DNA from: Anaerolineae bacterium
GTDB taxonomy: Bacteria; Chloroflexota; Anaerolineae; JAAYZQ01
Assembly (NCBI GenBank): GCA_016926595.1
Contig: JAFGOG010000477.1
Location: 1-13,529, forward strand
DNA length: 13,529 nucleotides
Direction of reading: 5' to 3'
Below are positions 7,301-13,492 of this stretch, piece by piece. Numbering within the stretch: position 1 is the stretch's first letter; each line of letters starts with the position of its first letter. The position numbers and the translations under genes are program-made. The notes under the pieces are model-generated. The model worked only from the letters and a program-made list of their open reading frames with translations. It did not search any database and was not told the DNA's origin.

Positions 7301-10300
7301 TCGTGATGCGGGCCGACGTTTCGGGCAACCCCACGGTGCGTGAGCTGCTCCAGCGGGTCCGCGAGGTGGCGCTGGGTGCCTACGCGCACCAGGATATGCC
7401 CTATGCCAGGCTCGTGGCCGAACTGCAGCCGGAGCGGGACACGAGCCGGACACCGTTGGCCCAGGTGATGTTCAACGTCGTCAACGTTCCCATGCCCTCC
7501 CTGCAGTTCAAGGATCTGGATGTGACGCCTTTGCAGATCGATCGGCTCGGCGCGCAGTTTGACCTGACTTTGACGGTAACGGACAGCGCGTTCTTGCGGC
7601 AGATCTCGATCGAGTATGATACCGACTTGTTTACTGCCGACACGATTGGGCGGATGATGGGCCATTTTTGGCGCCTGCTCGAAGGCATGATGACCAACCC
7701 AGAACAACCGATCTCATCCCTGCCCATGCTCACGGAGGCGGAACGCCAACAGCTGACCGTGGCCTGGAACGAGACCCTCAGTAACTATCCCGAAGAGGCG
7801 ACGTTTGTCGAGCTCTTTGAGGCTCAAGTCGAGCGCACGCCAGACGCACCGGCCTTTATCCTGGACAGAGAGGAGCTGAGCTACCAGGCCCTGAATCGGC
7901 GAGCCAATCAGGTTGCCGCCTATCTACGGTCCCTCGGCGTTGGGCCGGAGGTCGTTGTAGGCGTTCTGCTGGAACGCTCTCTGGATATGGCGGTTGGCCT
8001 GCTCGGGGTCCTCAAGGCAGGGGGAGCGTACTTGCCGCTGGATCCCGGTTATCCGGAAGAACGGCTGGCGTTTATGCTACGTGATGCTGGCGCGGCGGTG
8101 CTGCTTACTCAAGAGTCGTTGGCAAGGCGTCTGCCACAGCACGATACGACACGGGTGTGCCTGGACGTGGACCGTGCGAACATAGACCGGCAGATCGACC
8201 GGAACCCTGTCAGCGGGACAGATGCAGACAGCCTGGCCTATGTGCTCTATACTTCGGGATCTACCGGCCAACCCAAAGGTGTCCTTGGGCCCTTTCGCGG
8301 GGCCGTGAATCGGCTTGCCTGGATGTGGCGTGCGTATCCTTTTCAGGCCGGCGAGGTGTGTTGCCAGAAAACCCCCTTGAGTTTCGTGGACTCGGTCTGG
8401 GAGTTTTTTGGCCCTTTGCTGCAAGGTGTTCCCACGGTGATCATTCCCGACAGGGTGATCCGAGATCCTCATCAGTTGATTCAGGCCCTGGCCACTCACA
8501 ATGTAACGCGCATTGTGCTGGTGCCATCACTCCTAAAGGCTATTCTGGACACGCACCCGAACTTGCAGCAGCGCGTACCCAAGCTAGGCCTCTGGGTGTG
8601 CAGCGGTGAGACCCTTCCGGTGGAGTTGGTACAACAGTTCCGAAAGACCATGCCGCAGGCCACGCTGCTCAATCTGTACGGTTCCTCGGAAGTGGCGGCT
8701 GACGTCACGTGGTATGACACAGCCCAACTAGGCGCCGACGGCCTGAGCGTTCCCATTGGCCGTCCCATCGCCAACACGCAGATTTACCTGCTGGATGCTC
8801 ATTTGAACCCGGTGCCTGTTGGCGTCCCTGGTGAGATTTACGCTGGCGGGGCTGGCCTGGCCCGTGGTTATGTCAACCAACCTGAGCTAACGGCAGAGAG
8901 GTTTGTTCCGGATCCTTTCAGCCACGATCCAGCCGCACGTTTGTACAAGACCGGTGACCTGGCGCGTTACCGGCGGGATGGCAATATCGATTACCTGGGA
9001 CGTCGTGACCACCAGGTGAAAATTCGCGGATTTCGTATCGAGTTGGGCGAGATCGAAGCGATCCTGCGCCAACATCCAGCCGTTGCGCAGGCAGCCGTGA
9101 TCACCCTGGAAGAAAGCCGCGACGTTTCTTCGCCTTGGCCTGGGACCGATCGACGTATGGTAGCTTATCTGGTGGCGGCGGAGGGCGCCGCTCCCGCCAT
9201 CCCGGATCTGATCAGGTTTCTGGGAAGCAGGCTGCCCGTCTATATGATTCCTTCTGCCTTTGTCTTCCTCGATGCTCTGCCGGTGAACTTGCATGGCAAG
9301 ATCGACCGCCAGGCTCTGGCCGAAATCGGCGAGATACGCAGCCCCGGTGGACTGGACTTGCCGCGGGACAAGATCGAACGGCAGTTGGCCCAGATCTGGC
9401 AAGAGGTGCTGGGCACAGGGCCGATTGGCGTCCGGGACAGCTTTTTTGAGCTGGGCGGCCATTCCCTGCTCGCCTTCCGGTTGTTTGCGCGGATCAAGGA
9501 GGTGTTGGGTATCGAGCTACCCGTCGCCAGCCTTTTCCAGGCACCCACGGTGGAGCAACTAGCGGAGACCATCCGCCAGTCTGGCGGTCTGCCGGATGGG
9601 TCGGTCCTGGTACCGATTCAGCCCGGGGGATCGTTGGCGCCATTTTTCTGCATGCATCCTGTCGGAGGCGGGGTGCTGGGCTATGCGGAACTGGCCCGTT
9701 TGCTGGGACCGGAGCAGCCGGTCTATGGCGTACAAGCAAGAGGGTTAGAGGGTAGAGACGCTCCCCACACTCGGGTCGAAAATATGGCTGCCGACTATGT
9801 TGAGGTCATCCGCAGGGTACAGCCCCAGGGCCCCTACTGCCTGGGGGGATACTCTTCAGGGGGTGTGTTGGCGTTCGAGATAGCGTGCCAACTCCAGGCC
9901 CAGGGAGAGCAGGTGGCCTTGGTGGCCCTGTTCGACACATATGCACCTACCGTGCCGGGTGCGCAACGACCCCTGTGGCATCCCCTGGCCTTGATCGGGT
10001 TCCTGCGCAATGCGCCCTACTGGCTGAGGGATCTGTTGCAGCGGGAAGATGGCGTAAGCCGGCTGCTGGCCCGCATCCGTCTTGCAGTCCAAGCCGCATG
10101 GCTGCGAGTGAAAGGCGACACGGACTCGCTCCAGGCTGAGGCTGCGGTCTTGCGCACGGTTGGCAATGCAGATGGCATCCCAGAGGGACACCGCAGGCTG
10201 ATCCTGGTTCACCTAAGGGCTCTGGAGAGCTATCGTCCGCAGGTGTTTCAGGGCCAGTTGACCTTGTTTCGTGTGCGTGGCATGCGGCTGTTCCAGACGT

Positions 10301-10518
10301 ACGACGCCGACCTGGGTTGGGAACGGCTAGCCACCGGTGGGGTGGATATCCAGATCATCCCCGGAGCACATTACAACATTCTCGAGAAACCAGGTGTCGA
10401 TGCACTGGCAGCCAGGTTGAGGGCCAGCCTGGCCCGAGCGCGTGCAACCCACCAGGAGGATCGACCGCAGGGGCATAGCGAAAAAACGATGGACAGAGGC
10501 GAAAGAACCCGCAAATAG
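4366..10518 (+). CDS. Hybrid lipopeptide synthetase: FAAL-ACP-C-A(predicted beta-alanine)-PCP-TE
   Basis: A 2050-residue single-module synthetase. ATG 4366 is chosen because GGGAGAGAG (4351-4359) precedes it and MDENPDVSTLVALLRHRA starts as FAALs do. Residues ~1-590: fatty acyl-AMP ligase, with IPAYPPRRNRPDPR, YSSGSTALPKG (172-182), LPLYHDMGL (around 216-218), CYGLAEATLA, RGRNYDPHDIE and the A10 lysine K553. Residues ~600-670: carrier 1, LGGDSLL, with S628 as phosphopantetheine site. Residues ~685-1120: condensation domain, active site H820-H-I-I-S-D825. Residues ~1141-1650: adenylation domain, YTSGSTGQPKG 1295-1305, K1645. Residues ~1660-1725: carrier 2, LGGHSLL, S1700. Residues ~1735-2025: type I thioesterase, GYSSG with S1830, likely triad partners D1857 and H2002. 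Specificity positions V1341, D1342, W1345, V1384, V1411, S1413, L1437, A1445, D1446 and K1645 suggest beta-alanine. Inferred product: N-acyl-beta-alanine or a derivative, made in the cytoplasm; both carriers need an external phosphopantetheinyl transferase. All core motifs look intact. Confidence 0.93.
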   Translation: MDENPDVSTLVALLRHRARHQPDQRAYTLIAEDRPEAISLTYLQLDRQARAIGARLQRLDTVGERVLLLLPTSIEYITAFFGCLYAGAIPIPAYPPRRNRPDPRIQAIAADAQATMMLTTSSILPNLQRRVEHTPGLEALGCLEISYPEPASDAEIWEGPAPTSDSLAYIQYSSGSTALPKGVMLSHSNLLHNLANLQEAFRIDPGGMGVSWLPLYHDMGLIGGILLALYVGGPLTMMSPVDFVQYPLRWLQAITDYGGTVSGGPNFAYQLCVDRITPEQRSTLDLSSWQVAFCGAEPVRADVLDRFSEAFAPCGFRPEVFCPCYGLAEATLAVSTNVPSTAPAVFTVQRSALEHGQVVEHVGAEQAGQTLVGCGHILTGQRVIIVDPESLSPCLPDRVGEIWVSGPSVARGYWNRPVETAQTFQAFVPEAGEGPFLRTGDLGFFKDGELFIAGRLKDLVIIRGRNYDPHDIESTAEQSHPALQPSGGAAFSVPVDGEERLVILHELRRSHRRADPEEIARAIRHAVAWDQELPVYAVALVKPGAVPRTSSGKVQRYLCRTQFMAGQFETIAVSLLEDPLHAEPSSLPQAVAAPRTPVEMALLEIWAQVLHLERIGIHDNFFELGGDSLLTTQAISRLRAVFQVELPLRSLFETPTVAALAAQVEQALRTESARDLPQLESVGRDGPLPLSFAQERLWFVHQLAPWSSAYHTPGALRLTGPLNRGALERTLHDLVGRHEAFRTTFVTVNGQPVQVISPLPNPSLEMTDLRGFPRQEREDRAIGLAEEEARRPFDLTSGPLLRVLLLQIGDEEHILLFNMHHIISDAWSLGLLTDEVLTLYNSYASEESVHLPILPIQYADFAVWQRQWLRDEALDALLAYWRKQLDGIQALELPTDHPRPVMQRYRGAVISEDIPIDLMDRLKRISNQEGVTLFMTLLAAFHVLLHRYTGQEDIAIGVPIANRNWLAVEGVVGSFVNTLVMRADVSGNPTVRELLQRVREVALGAYAHQDMPYARLVAELQPERDTSRTPLAQVMFNVVNVPMPSLQFKDLDVTPLQIDRLGAQFDLTLTVTDSAFLRQISIEYDTDLFTADTIGRMMGHFWRLLEGMMTNPEQPISSLPMLTEAERQQLTVAWNETLSNYPEEATFVELFEAQVERTPDAPAFILDREELSYQALNRRANQVAAYLRSLGVGPEVVVGVLLERSLDMAVGLLGVLKAGGAYLPLDPGYPEERLAFMLRDAGAAVLLTQESLARRLPQHDTTRVCLDVDRANIDRQIDRNPVSGTDADSLAYVLYTSGSTGQPKGVLGPFRGAVNRLAWMWRAYPFQAGEVCCQKTPLSFVDSVWEFFGPLLQGVPTVIIPDRVIRDPHQLIQALATHNVTRIVLVPSLLKAILDTHPNLQQRVPKLGLWVCSGETLPVELVQQFRKTMPQATLLNLYGSSEVAADVTWYDTAQLGADGLSVPIGRPIANTQIYLLDAHLNPVPVGVPGEIYAGGAGLARGYVNQPELTAERFVPDPFSHDPAARLYKTGDLARYRRDGNIDYLGRRDHQVKIRGFRIELGEIEAILRQHPAVAQAAVITLEESRDVSSPWPGTDRRMVAYLVAAEGAAPAIPDLIRFLGSRLPVYMIPSAFVFLDALPVNLHGKIDRQALAEIGEIRSPGGLDLPRDKIERQLAQIWQEVLGTGPIGVRDSFFELGGHSLLAFRLFARIKEVLGIELPVASLFQAPTVEQLAETIRQSGGLPDGSVLVPIQPGGSLAPFFCMHPVGGGVLGYAELARLLGPEQPVYGVQARGLEGRDAPHTRVENMAADYVEVIRRVQPQGPYCLGGYSSGGVLAFEIACQLQAQGEQVALVALFDTYAPTVPGAQRPLWHPLALIGFLRNAPYWLRDLLQREDGVSRLLARIRLAVQAAWLRVKGDTDSLQAEAAVLRTVGNADGIPEGHRRLILVHLRALESYRPQVFQGQLTLFRVRGMRLFQTYDADLGWERLATGGVDIQIIPGAHYNILEKPGVDALAARLRASLARARATHQEDRPQGHSEKTMDRGERTRK

Positions 10519-10548
10519 CCATTGTGCAAGCCGAAAGATCTGTGGAAC

Positions 10549-10567
10549 GGGCCTGCTCGGGCCCTTT
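10549..10567 (+). terminator. Weak GC-rich hairpin between the synthetase gene and panD
   Basis: GGGCC (10549-10553) pairs with GGCCC (10560-10564) across a 6-nt loop and is followed by only TTT. It could be a weak terminator or attenuator in the 133-nt gap, reducing but probably not preventing read-through into panD. Confidence 0.25.
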
Positions 10568-10651
10568 GAGGAGCAGTTGCAGAAACAAGCTTGAGAGCAT
10601 AACGACGGCGATCTATGGTCCAATGCTCGGCGAGCTGTTGGGAGCAAGTCT

Positions 10652-10993
10652 ATGAGATGGCTACTAAGATCCAAGATCCATAAAGCTCGGGTTACCGATG
10701 CAAATGTAGAATATGTCGGAAGTATTACTATTGATTCTAGCCTGGCAGAGAGGGTGGGTCTATGGCCGGGCGAGCGGGTTCTGGTTGTGAGCAATACTTC
10801 TGGCGCCAGGCTTGAGACTTATGTGATCATGGGAGAACGGGATTCAGGTGTGATCTCTATGAATGGTGCGGCTGCTCATCTGATTGGTCCTGGAGAAGAG
10901 ATCATTGTCATGGGCTTTGAGTCAAGTGACGAATTGATTGAGCCCCGGATCGTTCTGGTAGATGACAAAAACAGGTTTGTCAGGTTTTTGTGA
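10652..10993 (+). CDS. panD: Aspartate 1-decarboxylase (pyruvoyl enzyme)
   Basis: A 113-residue protein that converts L-aspartate to beta-alanine and CO2 in the cytoplasm. ATG 10652 follows GGGAG (10640-10644) by 7 nt. Family signatures are present: LLRSKIHKARVTDANVEYVGS at the N-terminus with the self-cleavage site G23-S24 (Ser24 becomes the pyruvoyl group), then IDSSL, GARLETYVI with R53 and Y57, and SMNGAAAH (69-76), followed by the EPRIVLVDDKNRFV end. Equivalent E. coli residues are Gly24-Ser25, Arg54 and Tyr58. The length is slightly below the E. coli enzyme (126 residues). Beta-alanine normally feeds pantothenate synthesis, but no panB or panC is nearby. The upstream synthetase is predicted to use beta-alanine, so this copy probably supplies that enzyme. 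It is likely cotranscribed with it, 133 nt apart on the same strand. Confidence 0.95.
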   Translation: MRWLLRSKIHKARVTDANVEYVGSITIDSSLAERVGLWPGERVLVVSNTSGARLETYVIMGERDSGVISMNGAAAHLIGPGEEIIVMGFESSDELIEPRIVLVDDKNRFVRFL

Positions 10994-11251
10994 ACTGTCA
11001 ATCGTCAATGTTATCTGGCCCAGTTCTTTGGATTGCGTTCGCTGCCGGACATTAGCCCCGAGATGCGTTTTGGGAAGCGTGCGTTACACACCAACGCCCA
11101 TCATGTTCAACGAGCACGTGCACTCGTGGGGTGGATTGCCGTCATAGCCACACGGGCAGGGGGTGTAACAAATCACCCGTTTTTGCGCGCTTTGAGGTGC
11201 TGGCCAGCCTGGATGGGCACCACGAATGCCGGGTTACGGCGTTGTGAAACT
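10994..11251. other. Gene-free debris after panD
   Basis: No full gene was found. One plus-strand stretch ending at the TAG near 11145-11147 reads VRYTPTPIMFNEHVHSWGG and has G/C-ending codons, like the last 25 or so codons of a lost gene. A weak hairpin lies at 11161-11178. An inverted pair GTTACAC (11083-11089) / GTGTAAC (11163-11169) brackets 73 nt but is too short to call an element. Confidence 0.4.
11161..11184 (+). terminator. Weak terminator-like hairpin downstream of panD
   Basis: GGGTG (11161-11165) pairs with CACCC (11174-11178) across an 8-nt loop, followed by GTTTTTG. It lies about 170 nt after the panD stop and could end the synthetase-panD transcript. The stem is only 5 bp. Confidence 0.35.
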
Positions 11252-11519
11252 TTACGAACCCGCCGAGCCCACCACCTGGCGCACGACCTCCGGCTGAACC
11301 GAGACCAACGTCACTCCACCTTCCACGAACAAATCGTCTACAAACCGTAGCAATACCTCCCCCCGACCCAGTCGGCTCAGAATGATCCCGATCGAATGCA
11401 AGGTGAAATCAGTCATCAACAATCGTTCGGTAGTCACCCGACAGAAACCGACCCACCTCGGCAGATCGTTCCTGGTCCAGCAGACGCTCCAGCCAGATAT
11501 TCGTATCCACCAGATACAT
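11252..11519 (-). pseudogene. PIN-domain (VapC-type) toxin, frameshifted and C-terminally truncated
   Basis: The minus-strand frame opens at ATG 11517-11519 with MYLVDTNIWLERLLDQERSA, the typical PIN ribonuclease start including the first catalytic Asp (VDTN). After GRFLS the frame is lost. An extra G in the GGG run (CCC on plus, 11437-11439) would explain this, because removing it restores VTTERLLMTDFTLHSIGIIL and then GEVLLRFVDDLF through VTLVSVQPEVVR. The second frame then drifts off and stops at 11252-11254. The usual C-terminal part with the remaining acidic residues (typically a DD.YQ region) is missing. The product should be inactive even if the frameshift were a sequencing error. The start overlaps the antitoxin stop as TGATG, the usual coupled arrangement. 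Confidence 0.8.
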
Positions 11520-11737
11520 CAGTCACCTCGCCAAGCCAACGCCTGCCGCTGCAACTCAAGTGAAGTGTATTGTTCTCGATAATCGCGCAATGCACCTGCC
11601 CAGTCCTGCCGTAATGCCCGCTTTTCACCACGACTTTGCTTGGCAAGCAAGAACTCGACAAAATCACGCACCTCGGCATGCATATCGGGAGGCAGCTCTT
11701 GCACAAGCTCTGAGAGCGATTTCGTTACGGTGCTCAT
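11519..11737 (-). CDS. Type II antitoxin, VapB-like (DUF2281-type)
   Basis: A 72-residue protein, MSTVTKSLSELVQELPP onward, then DMHAEVRDFVEFLLAK and a basic/acidic tail ending LAWRGD. It resembles the DUF2281-type small antitoxins that pair with PIN toxins and bind both toxin and their own promoter. The stop overlaps the toxin ATG as TGATG, indicating translational coupling. In-frame upstream ATGs exist at 11747-11749 and 11762-11764. I chose 11735-11737 because it matches the usual family start and gives a leader of about 30 nt from the promoter at 11776-11784, although the purine-rich GAGAGGG upstream is very close. The antitoxin frame is intact while its toxin is broken. Confidence 0.8.
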   Translation of the reverse strand: MSTVTKSLSELVQELPPDMHAEVRDFVEFLLAKQSRGEKRALRQDWAGALRDYREQYTSLELQRQALAWRGD

Positions 11738-11775
11738 ACCCTCTCTCATCGTCTGAAACATCAACCATCACCAGC

Positions 11776-11784
11776 ATTATACCA
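11776..11784 (-). promoter_or_regulatory. Extended -10 promoter of the antitoxin-toxin pair
   Basis: On the minus strand the sequence is TGGTATAAT, a perfect TATAAT with the TGn extension. No good -35 lies 17 nt upstream, which is tolerated at extended -10 promoters. Transcription would start near 11769, about 32 nt before the antitoxin ATG. Confidence 0.5.
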
Positions 11785-12100
11785 CCAAATTGAGAATCGC
11801 GCATGATTTGCGCCGAGGCGGTCACCCCGTCGCGGGCCTTCACCGTCGCCGGCGTGACGCCGGGTGTGTCGAGCGGCGGGTTGACGATCTGGGTGATCGT
11901 GCTGCCCGGCTCCGCTTCACCGGCGATCCACGCCCGACAGGATGTGACTGTGATCGGTACGGGGCTCCACACAGCCACTGGTAGACAAGATTGCTAGTTG
12001 GGCCGATACGCTGGCAACGGGGCTAGCCAGGTCGACTGTGATGGTGAACGTATCGCGTCGCTGCGTCTCGTTGAATCGAATCTTGCCCCCTCTTAACAAG

Positions 12101-12138
12101 GCCCACCGGGCTTCCCCGCAACACGGTGGGCTGCTTTT
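12101..12138. terminator. 8-bp GC-rich hairpin, possible terminator
   Basis: GCCCACCG (12101-12108) pairs perfectly with CGGTGGGC (12124-12131) across a 15-nt loop. On the plus strand TGCTTTT follows; on the minus strand CTTGTT follows. It lies about 130 nt past the end of the minus-strand LamG gene and may separate that transcript from the antitoxin operon. Confidence 0.4.
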
Positions 12139-12237
12139 CATACGCGACGCACACCTGCCCTTGCGTGAACGCCAGCAAAGCCGCCCGCCAGCACCAATAT
12201 GACGGGCATTCGCAGAGCCGCGGCTTGACAACGCAAG

Positions 12238-12308
12238 CAAATGGTTGCCAAACCATGGGTTACGGACGATACGTTTGTGCTCCGTCGTAACCGGTCAAAT
12301 GGTTGCCA
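12238..12308. repeat. 13-nt direct repeat and short hairpin at the end of the LamG gene
   Basis: CAAATGGTTGCCA occurs at 12238-12250 and 12296-12308, flanking the stop codon of the LamG gene. The first copy is also part of a perfect 6-bp stem, ATGGTT (12241-12246) / AACCAT (12251-12256), with a 4-nt loop. This may be chance or the trace of a small duplication at the gene end. Confidence 0.4.
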
Positions 12309-13420
12309 CGGCTAGAAGCATCCATAAACATCGTTGTCCCGGTGCTCTCATCGAAATGCCACAAGGCGCGAGTATGCGCATCTGGAGCAAAAGGTCCGTT
12401 TGGGATGGTGTAGGTGGCACCGCTATAGCGAACGACATCTGAGATACGAACTTCCTCCAGGTAGCCATAAAAACCCGCTAGCCCTCCTTGAACCCCCCCG
12501 ATTTCAAGCGGCCGTGAGGAGTTGGGAATCCCGGGGGTCCAGTCTACGTGAATGCCTTCATCAGGGCTGTGAGCCACTCGTGCGCCATCAAGGAAAATGG
12601 TAAGCGCGTCCTCATCTGCGGTATACTCGTTATCGAATACCGCAGCCACGTGGTGCCAACCAAGCTGAATGTCGCATTGGTAGCCCATCTCAACCCATCC
12701 GTACCCATATGGCTTGAGGTTGAAGAATATCCAATCTGGCTGCCCGTGGTTAAACAGAATGTAGAACTCAAAACTATCATTTTTACGGGCTAACACGTCG
12801 GGATAGCTATCGTCATAGCTCAGATCCGGAACGTAGAAAAACATCTCAAGCGTAAAGTCATCGTCTGACCCAACGCCTACATCCAGTGATGAATTGTCAG
12901 CGATGGTCGCTGCGCCCGTCTCTTCCGCCATATGAAGGACACTCTCAAAGAGAGACGCGGCCTCCTCGACGACAACCTGTCCGGCGTGAACAAGATTGCC
13001 CATGGCAAAGTACGGATAGTCTCCGGCCGTGGCAAAACTGCGAGTGTAGGACTGGCCTGGAAGGACCTCCACATTCAGCCACGTACTATCTTGCCGAGTG
13101 GTCACATCGCTTTGTGCGGGCAACTTGTCTACCATCGTGGCACCGTCCACATTCACCAGCACAAGGGGCAAATAGACCTTGTGGAGTTCGCCGCCAAACA
13201 GGCGAACGGTGTGATCGGTCTGGTTCGTCCATACAACCTCTGAGCCTACGGTGACCGTCACAACTTTTGGGTCCAGACCGCCTTCAGTTATGGACACCGC
13301 CATGGCTGCGCCAGCGTCCACTGTATAGGCCTCAACCGGCCTTTTGGATCCCATAACCACGACCAGGACCGGCAGTAACCCGGACACGATTGCGGCTATG
13401 ACATAAAGCTTTACCTTCAT
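12260..13420 (-). CDS. Exported cupredoxin-like plus LamG/concanavalin-like protein
   Basis: A 386-residue protein. I start it at ATG 13418-13420 (MKVKLYVIAAIVSGLLPVLV), where a signal peptide begins and AAAGG lies 9 nt upstream; the frame stays open further up but without protein-like sequence. Residues ~40-152 resemble a plastocyanin-type fold: VTVTVGSEVVWTNQTDHTV (first copper-type histidine H70) and AGDYPYF...HAGQVVVEE. The Cys-x(n)-His-x(n)-Met loop that binds copper is not visible; the loop reads YPYFAMGNLVHAG. YLPLVL (83-88) is inserted between the strands. Residues ~175-345 match a LamG-type jelly roll: DDDFTLEMFFYVP, WHHVAAVFDN, ALTIFLDGARVA, PLEIGGVQGG and FYGYLEEVRISD. ALWHFDESTGTTMFMDASS (352-370) follows. 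Probably a surface or extracellular binding protein; the ligand is unknown. Confidence 0.85.
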   Translation of the reverse strand: MKVKLYVIAAIVSGLLPVLVVVMGSKRPVEAYTVDAGAAMAVSITEGGLDPKVVTVTVGSEVVWTNQTDHTVRLFGGELHKVYLPLVLVNVDGATMVDKLPAQSDVTTRQDSTWLNVEVLPGQSYTRSFATAGDYPYFAMGNLVHAGQVVVEEAASLFESVLHMAEETGAATIADNSSLDVGVGSDDDFTLEMFFYVPDLSYDDSYPDVLARKNDSFEFYILFNHGQPDWIFFNLKPYGYGWVEMGYQCDIQLGWHHVAAVFDNEYTADEDALTIFLDGARVAHSPDEGIHVDWTPGIPNSSRPLEIGGVQGGLAGFYGYLEEVRISDVVRYSGATYTIPNGPFAPDAHTRALWHFDESTGTTMFMDASSRGNHLTGYDGAQTYRP

Positions 13421-13463
13421 GCTGAACAACCTTTCTAGCGGCCATAGCGAGTCCGCCCCTACC

Positions 13464-13492
13464 AATCTACACAGAATTTGACTCACTACCAA
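13464..13492 (-). promoter_or_regulatory. Candidate promoter of the LamG gene
   Basis: On the minus strand, TTGGTA (13487-13492, 4/6) and TAGATT (13464-13469, 4/6) are separated by exactly 17 nt, about 45 nt upstream of the chosen start codon. The match is moderate; position and spacing are its main support. Confidence 0.3.

Larger units (their letters stand above)
11738..12259. other. 522-nt gap between antitoxin and LamG genes with decayed coding sequence
   Basis: This stretch holds the antitoxin promoter, a stable hairpin at 12101-12138 and codon-biased debris around 11782-12000. On the minus strand the debris reads GSTITQIVNPPLDTPGVTPA; on the plus strand it reads AFTVAGVTPGVSSGGLTIWV. 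Both have G/C-ending codons, so the original strand cannot be decided. A further minus-strand piece reads FTITVDLASPVASVSAQLAI near 12000-12060 in another frame. No full gene is supported. Confidence 0.4.

Noticed and set aside
11083..11169. GTTACAC / GTGTAAC inverted pair as a possible miniature transposable element
   Set aside because: Only 7 bp match, with no target-site duplication and no second copy in the window.
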